Origin: Jiangella mangrovi
GTDB lineage: Bacteria > Actinomycetota > Actinomycetes > Jiangellales > Jiangellaceae
Direction of reading: 5' to 3'
Length of the DNA stretch: 64,000 nt
Assembly (NCBI RefSeq): GCF_014204975.1
Contig: NZ_JACHMM010000001.1
Location: 1,674,001-1,738,000, forward strand
Below the pieces are notes generated by a model. That model did not search any database. It was not told the DNA's origin and worked only from the letters and a program-made list of their open reading frames with translations. This document shows positions 1 to 7,667 of the stretch, piece after piece. The translations under genes were made by a program, and so were the position numbers. How positions within the stretch are numbered: the stretch's first letter is position 1; each line of letters starts with the position of its first letter.

Positions 1-421
1 GCTCCGAGAACAGGACGTACTGCGGGATCAGCACCACGTGCTGCGGCAGCATGATCGTCGCGAGCATGATCGCGAACCAGAACCGCCGGAACCGGAAGTT
101 CAGCCGCGCGAACGCGTACGCCGCGAGCGAGCAGGCCACCAGGTTCCCGACGATCGACCCGATCGCCACGATGAACGAGTTGAGGAAGAACGTCGAGAAC
201 GGGATCCGCAGCGCGTTCCAGCCGTCGGTGTAGTTCGCCAGCGTGAAGGCGCTCGGCCACAGCCCCGAGTCGCTGAAGATCAGCTCCGTCGGCTTGAACG
301 AGCTCGACAGCATCCAGATCAGCGGGTAGAGCAGCAGCAGCCCGAACGCCACCAGCGCCACGTGCTTGAGCAGCCGCCTCGCCCGCGACGGGCGTCCCGT
401 CAGCGTCGTCGCCGCGCTCAT
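1..421 (-). CDS. Carbohydrate ABC transporter permease (MalG type), 3' end cut by window
   Basis: Inner-membrane permease of a sugar-type ABC importer. Only the first 140 codons are present; the rest lies beyond base 1. The N-terminus has a basic stretch, then a membrane segment ending in LLYPLIWMLSSSFKP, which is typical of MalG/SugB subunits, followed by periplasmic and second membrane segments. The ATG overlaps the stop of the upstream permease (ATGA at 418-421), so it is translationally coupled as the last visible gene of the importer operon. No ATPase subunit is visible; such importers often share a MsiK-type ATPase encoded elsewhere. The family call is firm; the substrate is not known. 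Confidence 0.9.
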   Translation of the reverse strand, partial: MSAATTLTGRPSRARRLLKHVALVAFGLLLLYPLIWMLSSSFKPTELIFSDSGLWPSAFTLANYTDGWNALRIPFSTFFLNSFIVAIGSIVGNLVACSLAAYAFARLNFRFRRFWFAIMLATIMLPQHVVLIPQYVLFSE

Positions 422-1374
422 CGCTCGTCTCCGTAGAACACCCAGTACTTCGAGGCGGCGAAGTTCAGCGCCGTGAACAGGGCGATGACCACGAACAGCA
501 CCCAGGCCATGGCCGACGCGTAGCCCATGCGGAAGCTGGCGAAGCCCTCCTGGTACAGGTACAGCGTGTAGAAGAGCGTGGAGTCGACCGGCCCGCCCGT
601 GCCGTCGCTGACCACGAACGCCGGCGTGAACGCCTGGAACGCGCCGATCATCTGCAGGATCAGGTTGAAGAAGATGACCGGCGTCAGCAGCGGCACGGTG
701 ATCGAGAAGAACCGCCGCACCCGGCCGGCGCCGTCGACCGAGGCCGCCTCGTAGTACATGTCCGGGATCTGCCGCAGCCCGGCCAGGAAGATCACCATGG
801 GCGCGCCGAACGTCCACACGCTCAGCGCGACCAGCGTGTACACGGCGGTCGCGGGCTCGGAGATCCAGCTCCGGCCCTCGATGCCGAAGACGCCGAGGAA
901 CCCGTTCACCAGGCCGTCGCCGCTGAACACCCGCCGCCACAGGATCGCGATGGCCACCGACGAGCCGAGCAGCGACGGCAGGTAGTACACCGATCGGTAG
1001 AACGAGAGCCCGCGCAGCCCCTTGTCCAGCACCATGGCCAGGAACAGCGCGAACGCCAGCTGCAGCGGCACCGAAACCACGACGTAGATCAGCGTGACCT
1101 TGACCGACGCGATGAAGCGCGGGTCGTCGGTGAACATCCGGACGTAGTTGTCCAGCCCGATCCACGTCGGCGACGTCAGCGGGTTGTACTCGGTGAAGGA
1201 CAGGTACAGCGAGGCGATCATCGGGCCGATGACGATGACGAACAGCCCGACCAGCCAGGGCGACAGGAACAGGTACCCCGCCACGTTCTCGCTGATCCGG
1301 AACCGGCGCCCGCCGGCGCGGCGGGGCCGCTCCGGCGGGCTCTCGACCCGGCCTCGTGTCGCGACGGCGGACAT
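418..1374 (-). CDS. Carbohydrate ABC transporter permease (MalF/UgpA type)
   Basis: A 318-residue membrane permease. After a basic N-terminus, the first membrane segment carries YLFLSPWLVGLFVIVIG, then about six segments in all. The EAASVDGAGRVRRFF region is the cytoplasmic EAA loop that docks the ATPase (family consensus EAAxxDGA). The start chosen is the ATG at 1374, which overlaps the stop of the binding-protein gene (ATGA); the open frame extends much further upstream but that part is antisense to the binding protein. It pairs with the MalG-type subunit downstream to form the importer channel. Confidence 0.93.
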   Translation of the reverse strand: MSAVATRGRVESPPERPRRAGGRRFRISENVAGYLFLSPWLVGLFVIVIGPMIASLYLSFTEYNPLTSPTWIGLDNYVRMFTDDPRFIASVKVTLIYVVVSVPLQLAFALFLAMVLDKGLRGLSFYRSVYYLPSLLGSSVAIAILWRRVFSGDGLVNGFLGVFGIEGRSWISEPATAVYTLVALSVWTFGAPMVIFLAGLRQIPDMYYEAASVDGAGRVRRFFSITVPLLTPVIFFNLILQMIGAFQAFTPAFVVSDGTGGPVDSTLFYTLYLYQEGFASFRMGYASAMAWVLFVVIALFTALNFAASKYWVFYGDER

Positions 1375-2687
1375 CAGCCGAGGAGTCCCGGCGCTTCGCT
1401 CATGAACTGGTCGACGGCCTCGTCCAGGCTCATGCGGCCGAACGCGTACTCGTAGTACACCCGCTGGTAGAGGTCGTTGAAGTCGCCGAACCCGGTCGGC
1501 AGCACCGGCGTCACCTGGGCGTCGAAGGACTGCACGGTCTCGAGGTGCTCGAACGAGCGCTGCTCGGTCTCGTCGACGGTCCCCAGGACCTCCTCGCGGA
1601 TGGCCGGGGACGCCGGCACGCCGCGGGTGGTCTGCAGCAGCGCGCCCGCCTCGGAGTCGTTGACCAGGAAGTCGATGAGCTTCGCCGCCGTCTCGGCGTT
1701 GGCGCTGGTCCGCGTGATGCTCCAGGCCATGCCGGCCCGCCAGACCTGACCAGGCTCGCCGTCGTCGCCGAACGGGTAGGTCGCCATGCCGACCTCGCCC
1801 TGGCTCAGGCCGACGAAGTTCGTGTACTGGCTCGACGTGGTGAAGTCCATGGCCGCGTAGCCCTGGACGACGCCGGAGTTCTCGGGGTTGGCGCCCTGCG
1901 CGGTCTGCAGGTCGGCCGGCACCGCGGCGCCGTCCTCGCGCAGATCGCCCCAGAACTGCCACAGGTCCTTGACGTCCTGCGCCTCGAAGCCGAGCTCGTT
2001 GCCCTCGAACAGCTGCTTGCCGCGCTGGTTGAGGAAGGACTGCAGCACCTCGTACTGCGGGCCGCCGTCCTCGGTGCCGTAGTAGCCCTCGCCGCCGGCC
2101 GCCGCGATCTCGCGGGCGAGGTCGCCGAACTCGGACCAGGTCCACGTCTCGCTGGGCGGCTCGATGCCCAGCTCCTGCAGCTTCGTGGCGTCGTAGACGA
2201 GCGCGTGGCCGTCGAGGCCCGGCGGGATGCCGTAGAGCGTGCCGTCGATGGTCTGTGCCTCGAGCGGCTCCTCCTCCCAGCCCTCGACGTCGATGGTGCC
2301 GTCGTCGACGAACGGGCCGAGGTCGAGCAGCACGTCGCTGGTCGCGTACTGCGAGAGCACCTGGCCGGACATCTGGATGATGTCCGGGGCGTTGCCCCCG
2401 GCGACCTGTGTGGTCAGCCGGTCCCAGAAGTTCGTCGCGGTGGTGTACTCGACGCTGATGTCGACGTTCGGGTTCTGCTCCATGAACAGGTCGAGGGCAT
2501 CCTGCGTGCGGGTGTTGCGCTCGTCCGAGCCGGACCAGGCGATCCGCAGCGAGACGTCACCGTCGCCACCCTCGGCGCCGGCGGAGTCGCCGTCGGACCC
2601 GCAGGCCGCGAGGCCGGCGACGAGCACGGCGCACATCGTCGCCGTCAGAGCTGTGACTGCCCGCTGACGCGTAGTCCGTACCGTCAT
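1374..2687 (-). CDS. Extracellular solute-binding lipoprotein of sugar ABC importer
   Basis: A 437-residue family 1 solute-binding protein. It has a short signal peptide ending in a lipobox (LAACGSDG, Cys about residue 29), so the mature protein is lipid-anchored outside the membrane. The body shows the usual signatures of sugar-binding proteins: NVDISVEY near the start, APDIIQM, a DLGPFVDD loop and a YGIPPGLDGHALVYD strand. A GGAGGAG ribosome site sits 6-7 bases before the ATG. It lies 75 bases downstream of an ADP-ribosylglycohydrolase gene on the same strand, so the transported compound may be a riboside or ribosyl conjugate; this is inference from context only. Confidence 0.92.
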   Translation of the reverse strand: MTVRTTRQRAVTALTATMCAVLVAGLAACGSDGDSAGAEGGDGDVSLRIAWSGSDERNTRTQDALDLFMEQNPNVDISVEYTTATNFWDRLTTQVAGGNAPDIIQMSGQVLSQYATSDVLLDLGPFVDDGTIDVEGWEEEPLEAQTIDGTLYGIPPGLDGHALVYDATKLQELGIEPPSETWTWSEFGDLAREIAAAGGEGYYGTEDGGPQYEVLQSFLNQRGKQLFEGNELGFEAQDVKDLWQFWGDLREDGAAVPADLQTAQGANPENSGVVQGYAAMDFTTSSQYTNFVGLSQGEVGMATYPFGDDGEPGQVWRAGMAWSITRTSANAETAAKLIDFLVNDSEAGALLQTTRGVPASPAIREEVLGTVDETEQRSFEHLETVQSFDAQVTPVLPTGFGDFNDLYQRVYYEYAFGRMSLDEAVDQFMSEAPGLLG

Positions 2688-2762
2688 AGCGGTCTCCTCC
2701 TTGAGAGCTATCGATCACGGCAGAGTGCGGGGGCGCCGGCTGCGGGTCCGAGTGGCGTCAGA

Positions 2763-3908
2763 TCACGACGCGACGCGGCCGAGCTGGCGGCTGAGCTGGG
2801 CGAGGTTGCCCTGGACGGCCGCGTACAGGCCGTCCGCGGTCTCCTTCGGGGTGCGGGTGGAGACGGTGTACGGGTCGGTGGCCACCTGGGCGGTGATGGT
2901 GGGCTCCCAGTCGGCGGGCAGCGCCCCCGTGCCACGCAGCGCGGCGCAGAGCGACCCCGCCACGCAGGCCCGGCCGTCGGTGTCGCGGCCGAGGTTGACG
3001 GCGGCGACGACGGCCTCGTACGGGTCGGCCCGGCTGATGTTCACGGCGGCCAGCGCCGTGCCGAGCGTCTCGACCGGCCACAGGATCGTGCGGCCGGCGT
3101 ACTCGTCGTCGAGCAGGCCACGCAGGTTGCGCCAGTCGCCACCCGCGGGGACGTGCTCGAGGATGTGCTCGATCTCGGCGCGCGGCAGCGGCGAGAGCCG
3201 GGCCAGCGCGGCGTCGATGACGGTGTCCGCGGTGGCGTCGGCGCTGAGGCCCTCGGCGATGCCGGCGGCGACGGCGGACGCGACCTCGAGGGCGTAGTTG
3301 CCCGGGACGCCGCTCTGGTCCTTGAGCCGGCCGACGTCGAGGGCGTCGGCGGCGGCCTGGGCCGGGTTGCCCGCGTTGACGACGCCGACGGCGGCCATCA
3401 TCGCGGTGACGCCCCAGGCGCCCGGGAAGTAGGCGAACTTGCCGATCTCCCACGGCGGGACGCCGGCCTTGGCGGAGTAGTAGATGACCTGGTCCTGGCC
3501 GCCGAGCAGGATGCCGAACTTCGACGGGTCGATGTCGCGGACCCAGATCTTCGCGACGTCCTCGACGGTGACCCGGCCGCCCTTCTCGATGACGGCGGTG
3601 ACGGTGAGGCGGTGCCGCTCGTGGCCGTCCTCGCTCATGCCGGGCGGGCGGTCGTGCACCTGGTAGGTGTTCGGGTAGCCGCGGACCACCGGCAGGTTCG
3701 GGAACTTGTCCTTCCACTTGTCCGGCTGCGGCAGCATGGTCGTCACGAGGCCGAACTGCTCCTCGATGTCCTTCCAGTGCATCACCTCGGTGACGTCACC
3801 CATCGAGTGGCCGACCGTCGCCGCGATCTCGACCGCGAGGATGCGGTCGTAGAGGCGGCCGTCGTTCGGAGTGTCCTGCTCACCGTCGGACTGTGCGTGC
3901 GGCGCCAT
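2763..3908 (-). CDS. ADP-ribosylglycohydrolase (ARH) family protein, copy 1
   Basis: A 381-residue DraG/ARH-fold hydrolase; family members cleave N- or O-glycosidic bonds of ADP-ribose using two metal ions held by Asp residues. The N-terminal acidic site is seen as HSMGDVTE and the C-terminal site as NLGRDTDGRACVAG, in place of the commoner GDxDT motif. I chose the ATG at 3908 because GGGAGG lies just before it; an in-frame ATG at 3959 has no such site. It is transcribed ahead of the ABC importer genes. A clear paralogue is divergent at 4042. Cytoplasmic; the actual substrate (protein-bound, nucleic-acid-bound or small ribosides) is unknown. Confidence 0.85.
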   Translation of the reverse strand: MAPHAQSDGEQDTPNDGRLYDRILAVEIAATVGHSMGDVTEVMHWKDIEEQFGLVTTMLPQPDKWKDKFPNLPVVRGYPNTYQVHDRPPGMSEDGHERHRLTVTAVIEKGGRVTVEDVAKIWVRDIDPSKFGILLGGQDQVIYYSAKAGVPPWEIGKFAYFPGAWGVTAMMAAVGVVNAGNPAQAAADALDVGRLKDQSGVPGNYALEVASAVAAGIAEGLSADATADTVIDAALARLSPLPRAEIEHILEHVPAGGDWRNLRGLLDDEYAGRTILWPVETLGTALAAVNISRADPYEAVVAAVNLGRDTDGRACVAGSLCAALRGTGALPADWEPTITAQVATDPYTVSTRTPKETADGLYAAVQGNLAQLSRQLGRVAS

Positions 3909-4041
3909 GTCCCTCCCGGTCGTCGTCGGCACGGGTTCCCATCCACTGCGGAGCTCCATGGCGGTGGATGGTATTCCACATTCTGTACTCTGGTCAACGC
4001 ATCCCCGCGCTTCTCACCCCGACCCAACCGGGAGGACATCA
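3909..4041. promoter_or_regulatory. Divergent promoter region between the two ARH genes
   Basis: This 133-base gap must hold the promoters of both ARH genes. Its centre (about 3967-3993) is a local AT-rich stretch, TGGTATTCCACATTCTGTAC, quite unlike the flanking coding sequence, and is the likely site for the core promoters or an operator. GTA and TAC triplets flank it, but I cannot define a clear -35/-10 pair or a convincing palindrome. Confidence 0.45.
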
Positions 4042-5193
4042 ATGCCGACGTTGTTCGAGAAGATCTACGGAGTCGAAGCCGCCACCACCATCGCCAACTC
4101 CATGGGCGACGTGCTCGAGGGCCTGACCTGGTTCGAGATCGAGGAGAGATACGGGCTGGTCACCGAGTTGCTGCCGCAGCCGAACAAGTGGGGCAGCCGG
4201 CCGGTCATGGGCATCAGCGCCGACGAGAACGGCCCGGCCCGCATGCCGCAGGAGTGGGGCAACGACTTCGTCTGGTACCCGCACGACCGGCCGCCGGGGC
4301 AGAGCGAGGACGGGCACGAGCGGCACCGGCTCGCCGTCACCGCGATCATCGAGAAAGGCGGCCGGGTCACCGTCGAGGACGTCGCCCGCATCTGGATGCG
4401 CGACATCGACCCGGCGAAGTTCGGCTACCTGCTCGGCCCGCAGGACCAGGTCATCTACTATGCGCTCAAGGCCGGTGTCTGGCCGTGGGAGTCCGGCCGG
4501 TACGCCACGTTCCCGGGCATGATCGGCACCTCGAAGATGATGATCGCCATCGGGACGGTGAACGCCTGCGACCCGCGGCAGGCGGCCCGCGACGCCCTCG
4601 ACGTCGGGCGCATCAAGGACGTCCGCGGCCCGCGCGACAACTACTCGCTCGAGGTGGCGGCGGCCATCGCGGCCGGCACGGCGGAGGCGCTGAAGCCGTC
4701 GGCCACCGTCGACTCCGTCCTGGCGGTGGCGCTGGAGCAGCTGAGCCGGGTGCCGCGGCGCGAGGTCGAGACGGCGCTGGGCTGGGCGCGCGACGCCGCC
4801 GACTGGCGCGACCTGCGGCCGAAGTTCCAGGACAAGTACCTCGGCCACTGGATGTCCGACGCTGTCGAGATCCTGTCCGGCGGCGCCGCGATCTTCCAGA
4901 TCACCGGCGGCCACGTCGAGGACTCCATCGTCCAGGCGGTCAACCTGGGCCGCGACACCGACTGCCGCGCCTACATCGCCGGCGGCTGGTCGGCGGCGAT
5001 GCGCGGCATCGACGCCGTCCCGGAGCGCTGGCTGAAGACGGTGACCGAGCAGGTCGCGACCGACCCCTACACCGTCTCGACCCGCACCCCGCTCGAGAGC
5101 GCCACCGGTCTCTACGAGGCGGTCCAGAACGAGCTGCGCCTCGCCCGGACCCGCGTCGCCGACCTCGAATCCCTCGGCGCCGCCCCGGAATGA
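4042..5193 (+). CDS. ADP-ribosylglycohydrolase (ARH) family protein, copy 2
   Basis: A 383-residue paralogue of the product of 2763-3908. Shared blocks include NSMGDVLEG, the DRPPGxSEDGHERHRL region, EKGGRVTVEDVA, RDIDPxKFG and the C-terminal NLGRDTDCRAYIAG acidic site. It differs by an insert of about 15 residues near residue 60 and by Cys in the last motif. The ATG at 4042 has GGGAGG 6 bases upstream. The stop codon lies inside the left arm of the inverted-repeat element at 5187-5390. Like its neighbour it is probably a soluble hydrolase connected to the substrate of the ABC importer. Confidence 0.86.
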   Translation: MPTLFEKIYGVEAATTIANSMGDVLEGLTWFEIEERYGLVTELLPQPNKWGSRPVMGISADENGPARMPQEWGNDFVWYPHDRPPGQSEDGHERHRLAVTAIIEKGGRVTVEDVARIWMRDIDPAKFGYLLGPQDQVIYYALKAGVWPWESGRYATFPGMIGTSKMMIAIGTVNACDPRQAARDALDVGRIKDVRGPRDNYSLEVAAAIAAGTAEALKPSATVDSVLAVALEQLSRVPRREVETALGWARDAADWRDLRPKFQDKYLGHWMSDAVEILSGGAAIFQITGGHVEDSIVQAVNLGRDTDCRAYIAGGWSAAMRGIDAVPERWLKTVTEQVATDPYTVSTRTPLESATGLYEAVQNELRLARTRVADLESLGAAPE

Positions 5194-5390
5194 TCACGTT
5201 CACCACGGAATCCCGTGCCACACCAGGCCTGCAGGCCTCGTGATGCACGGGATATCCGGGTGATGTGGCCGAGCCGGCGCGGGCAATCGCTTTCCAGCTG
5301 CCCTTCGTCGACGTCACGAGGGTTACCCGCGCTTCACCACGATCGCAGGCCTGGTTCACCACGGGATTCCGTGGTGAACGTGATCATTCC
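5187..5390. repeat. Short element with 31-bp perfect terminal inverted repeats
   Basis: The arms at 5187-5217 and 5360-5390 are exact reverse complements over 31 bases (left arm begins GGAATGATCACGTTCACCAC). After a short mismatched step the match resumes for ACCAGGCCTGC (5222-5232 against 5345-5355). Each arm also holds its own small hairpin, CACGG-AATC-CCGTG, and a related CACGGGATATCC lies in the middle. The element sits between convergent genes, overlaps the stop of the ARH gene and reaches to 9 bases from the mntH stop. It could be a miniature mobile element, a palindromic intergenic repeat or a long two-way terminator; there is no coding capacity and no obvious target duplication. Confidence 0.8.
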
Positions 5391-5398
5391 CGGCGGGG

Positions 5399-6661
5399 TC
5401 AGCCGGTGATGGTGAGCGCGAGCAGGGCGACGTTGAGGGCGACGACCACGGCGCTGACCAGCACGGCCAGCGCCGTGGTCAGCCGCGAGTTGGCCCACCG
5501 GCCCATGACCGACGACTTCGCCGTGACGGAGACCAGCGGGATGATCGCGAACGGGATGCCGAACGACAGCACCACCTGCGACAGCACCAGCAGCCAGGTC
5601 GGCTCGGCGCCGGTCAGCAGGATCGCGACCGCCGGCACCAGCGTGACCAGGCGCCGGAGCAGCAGCGGGATGCGCCGCACCAGCAGGCCCTCCATGATCA
5701 CCGCGCCGGCGTAGCAGCCCACCGACGTCGACGCCAGGCCCGACACCAGCAGCCCGACGGCGAACAGGGCGCCGATCGCCGTGCCCAGCCCGGACTCGAC
5801 CGCCGCGTGGGCGCCGGCGATGGTGTCGGTGCCGTCGACCCCGCGCAGCGACGCCGCGGCGACCAGCAGCAGGGCGATGTTCACGCTGCCGGCCACCAGC
5901 ATCGCGACGCCGACGTCGGCCCGGGTCGCCTTGAGCAGCCGGCCGACGAGGCCGGGCTCCGGCGTGGCGCCGAACCGGTCGCGGGCCAGTGCCGAGTGCA
6001 GGTACACGACGTGCGGCATGACCGTCGCGCCGAACATGCCGGCCGCCAGCAGCACGGTCTCGGTGCCCTCGAACCTCGGGGTCAGCCCGGAGACGATGCC
6101 CGACGGCGACGGCGGCTCGACGAACAGCCCGGCCACGAACCCGACGGCGATGACCAGCAGCGCCGTCGTGACCACCCGCTCGAACGCCCGCTGACCCCGT
6201 CCGTTCTGGATCGTCAGCAGCGCCATGGAGGCCACGCCGGTGATGACGCCGCCGAGCCAGAGCGGCAGCCCGAACAGCAGGTTCAGCGCGATGGCCCCGC
6301 CGACCACCTCGGCGATGTCGGTGGCCATGGCGACCACCTCGGCCTGCAGCCAGTACGCCAGCCGCCCGCCGCGGGGCAGCCGGTCGCGCAGCACCTCGGG
6401 CAGCGACGAGCCGGTGACCACGCCGAGCTTCGCCGACAGGTACTGCACCAGCCCGGCCATCGCCGTGGCCATGACCAGCACCCACACGAGCAGGTAGCCG
6501 TAGCCGGCGCCGGCCGAGAGGTTGGTCGCGACGTTGCCGGGGTCGACGTAGGCCACCGCCGCCACGAACGCGGGACCGAGCAGGCCCAGTCCCGCGCCGG
6601 GCAGCCGGGTAGGCGGCCCGTCCAGCCGGTCCGGACGGCGACGCCGCACCCGTACGTACAT
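5399..6661 (-). CDS. mntH: Nramp family divalent metal (Mn2+/Fe2+) importer
   Basis: A 420-residue proton-coupled metal importer with about 11 membrane segments. The first carries the metal-site motif DPGN (VAYVDPGNVATN) and a later one carries MPHVVYLHS, matching the family's second metal site (MPHxxYLHS). Metal ligands D, N and M are present, so Mn2+ or Fe2+ is the expected cargo. The ATG at 6661 lies 5 bases after the nrdB stop, so this is the third gene of the nrdA-nrdB transcript and should share its riboswitch control. This position suggests it feeds the NrdB metal site. Confidence 0.93.
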   Translation of the reverse strand: MYVRVRRRRPDRLDGPPTRLPGAGLGLLGPAFVAAVAYVDPGNVATNLSAGAGYGYLLVWVLVMATAMAGLVQYLSAKLGVVTGSSLPEVLRDRLPRGGRLAYWLQAEVVAMATDIAEVVGGAIALNLLFGLPLWLGGVITGVASMALLTIQNGRGQRAFERVVTTALLVIAVGFVAGLFVEPPSPSGIVSGLTPRFEGTETVLLAAGMFGATVMPHVVYLHSALARDRFGATPEPGLVGRLLKATRADVGVAMLVAGSVNIALLLVAAASLRGVDGTDTIAGAHAAVESGLGTAIGALFAVGLLVSGLASTSVGCYAGAVIMEGLLVRRIPLLLRRLVTLVPAVAILLTGAEPTWLLVLSQVVLSFGIPFAIIPLVSVTAKSSVMGRWANSRLTTALAVLVSAVVVALNVALLALTITG

Positions 6662-6666
6662 GGGTC

Positions 6667-7653
6667 CTATCCTCCGCTGGCTCGGGCGTCGACCTCGTAG
6701 CTGGTGTTGATGGACTCGAAGAAGTTCACCAGTTGCAGCGTGTCGTTGGCAGTCGCCATCCACTTGGCGGGATTGGCGACCTTGTAGTGCGGCTCGAAGC
6801 CGAGCTCCTCGAGCCGCCGGTCGGCCAGGTACCTGACGTACTGGTTGATGTAGTCGGCGTTCATCCCCAGGATCCCGGTGGGCAGCAGGTCGCGGTTGTA
6901 CTGCTCCTCCATGGCGACACCGTCGAGGATCATCTGCTCGATCTCGGCGGCGAACTCCGGCGTCTGCAGCTCGGGGTTCTCGTCCAGCACGGTGAGGACG
7001 AGGTTGATGCCGAACTTCAGGTGCAGGCTCTCGTCGCGCACGATCCAGTCGATCAGCGAGGCGAAGTTGCGCAGCAGGTTCCGCTGCCGGAAGCTCAGCG
7101 CGACCATGAACCCGCTGTAGAACCAGATGCCCTCGAGCACGATGTTGTACGCGACGAGGTTGCGGACGAAGTCCTGCTTGCCCTCGACGGTCGTGATGTC
7201 GAGCGTCTGCTCGGTCATCCGCTTGATGTAGCGGACCTCGAACTCCTCCTTCGCCACCATGGACGGCACGCTGACGTGGGCGGCGTAGGCCTGCTCGCGG
7301 TCGATGGGGAACGTCTCGAGGACGTATTCGAAGGCCATGACGTGGTTGGCCTCCTCCCACATCTGCTTGGCGAGGTACAGGTGCGCCTCGGCCGCGCTCA
7401 GGTACGGGTACACCCCGAAGGCCAGCGCCTTGTTCACCAAGAGTTCATTGGGGTTGAAATAGCTCATGAGGAACGTCAGCGCGTGCCGCTCCTCGTCGGA
7501 CATCTTCTTGAAGTCGGCCATGTCCTCGCCGAGCTGGACCTCGTGCGGGAACCAGGTGTTCGCGACGGCCTGGTTGTACAGCTCGTACGCCCAGGGGTAG
7601 CGGACCGGCTTGAGCAGCAGGCCCTCCTGGATGCCGGTGCCGAGAATCCTCAT
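6667..7653 (-). CDS. nrdB: Ribonucleotide reductase class I small subunit, class Ic-like (no radical Tyr)
   Basis: A 328-residue ferritin-like R2 subunit. Metal ligands are E70, E101, H104, E174, E208 and H211 (EEANH and RDESLH motifs). The spacing 31/73/34 residues is the same as in the Chlamydia trachomatis class Ic protein. The residue at the usual radical-Tyr position is F108, followed two residues later by Y110, and the first ligand is Glu instead of Asp; both are features of class Ic enzymes, which use a Mn(IV)/Fe(III) cofactor instead of a tyrosyl radical. The ATG at 7653 has GGGGAG before it and follows the nrdA stop by 14 bases. Class assignment is by residues only. Confidence 0.95.
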   Translation of the reverse strand: MRILGTGIQEGLLLKPVRYPWAYELYNQAVANTWFPHEVQLGEDMADFKKMSDEERHALTFLMSYFNPNELLVNKALAFGVYPYLSAAEAHLYLAKQMWEEANHVMAFEYVLETFPIDREQAYAAHVSVPSMVAKEEFEVRYIKRMTEQTLDITTVEGKQDFVRNLVAYNIVLEGIWFYSGFMVALSFRQRNLLRNFASLIDWIVRDESLHLKFGINLVLTVLDENPELQTPEFAAEIEQMILDGVAMEEQYNRDLLPTGILGMNADYINQYVRYLADRRLEELGFEPHYKVANPAKWMATANDTLQLVNFFESINTSYEVDARASGG

Positions 7654-7667
7654 CGTCTGCTCCCCGC

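Noticed and set aside
1356-5243. Very long plus-strand open frame (about 1295 codons) across the ABC and ARH genes
   Set aside because: It is antisense or out of frame to clear homologues on the other strand, with Arg/Ala/Gly-biased translation typical of high-GC shadow frames.
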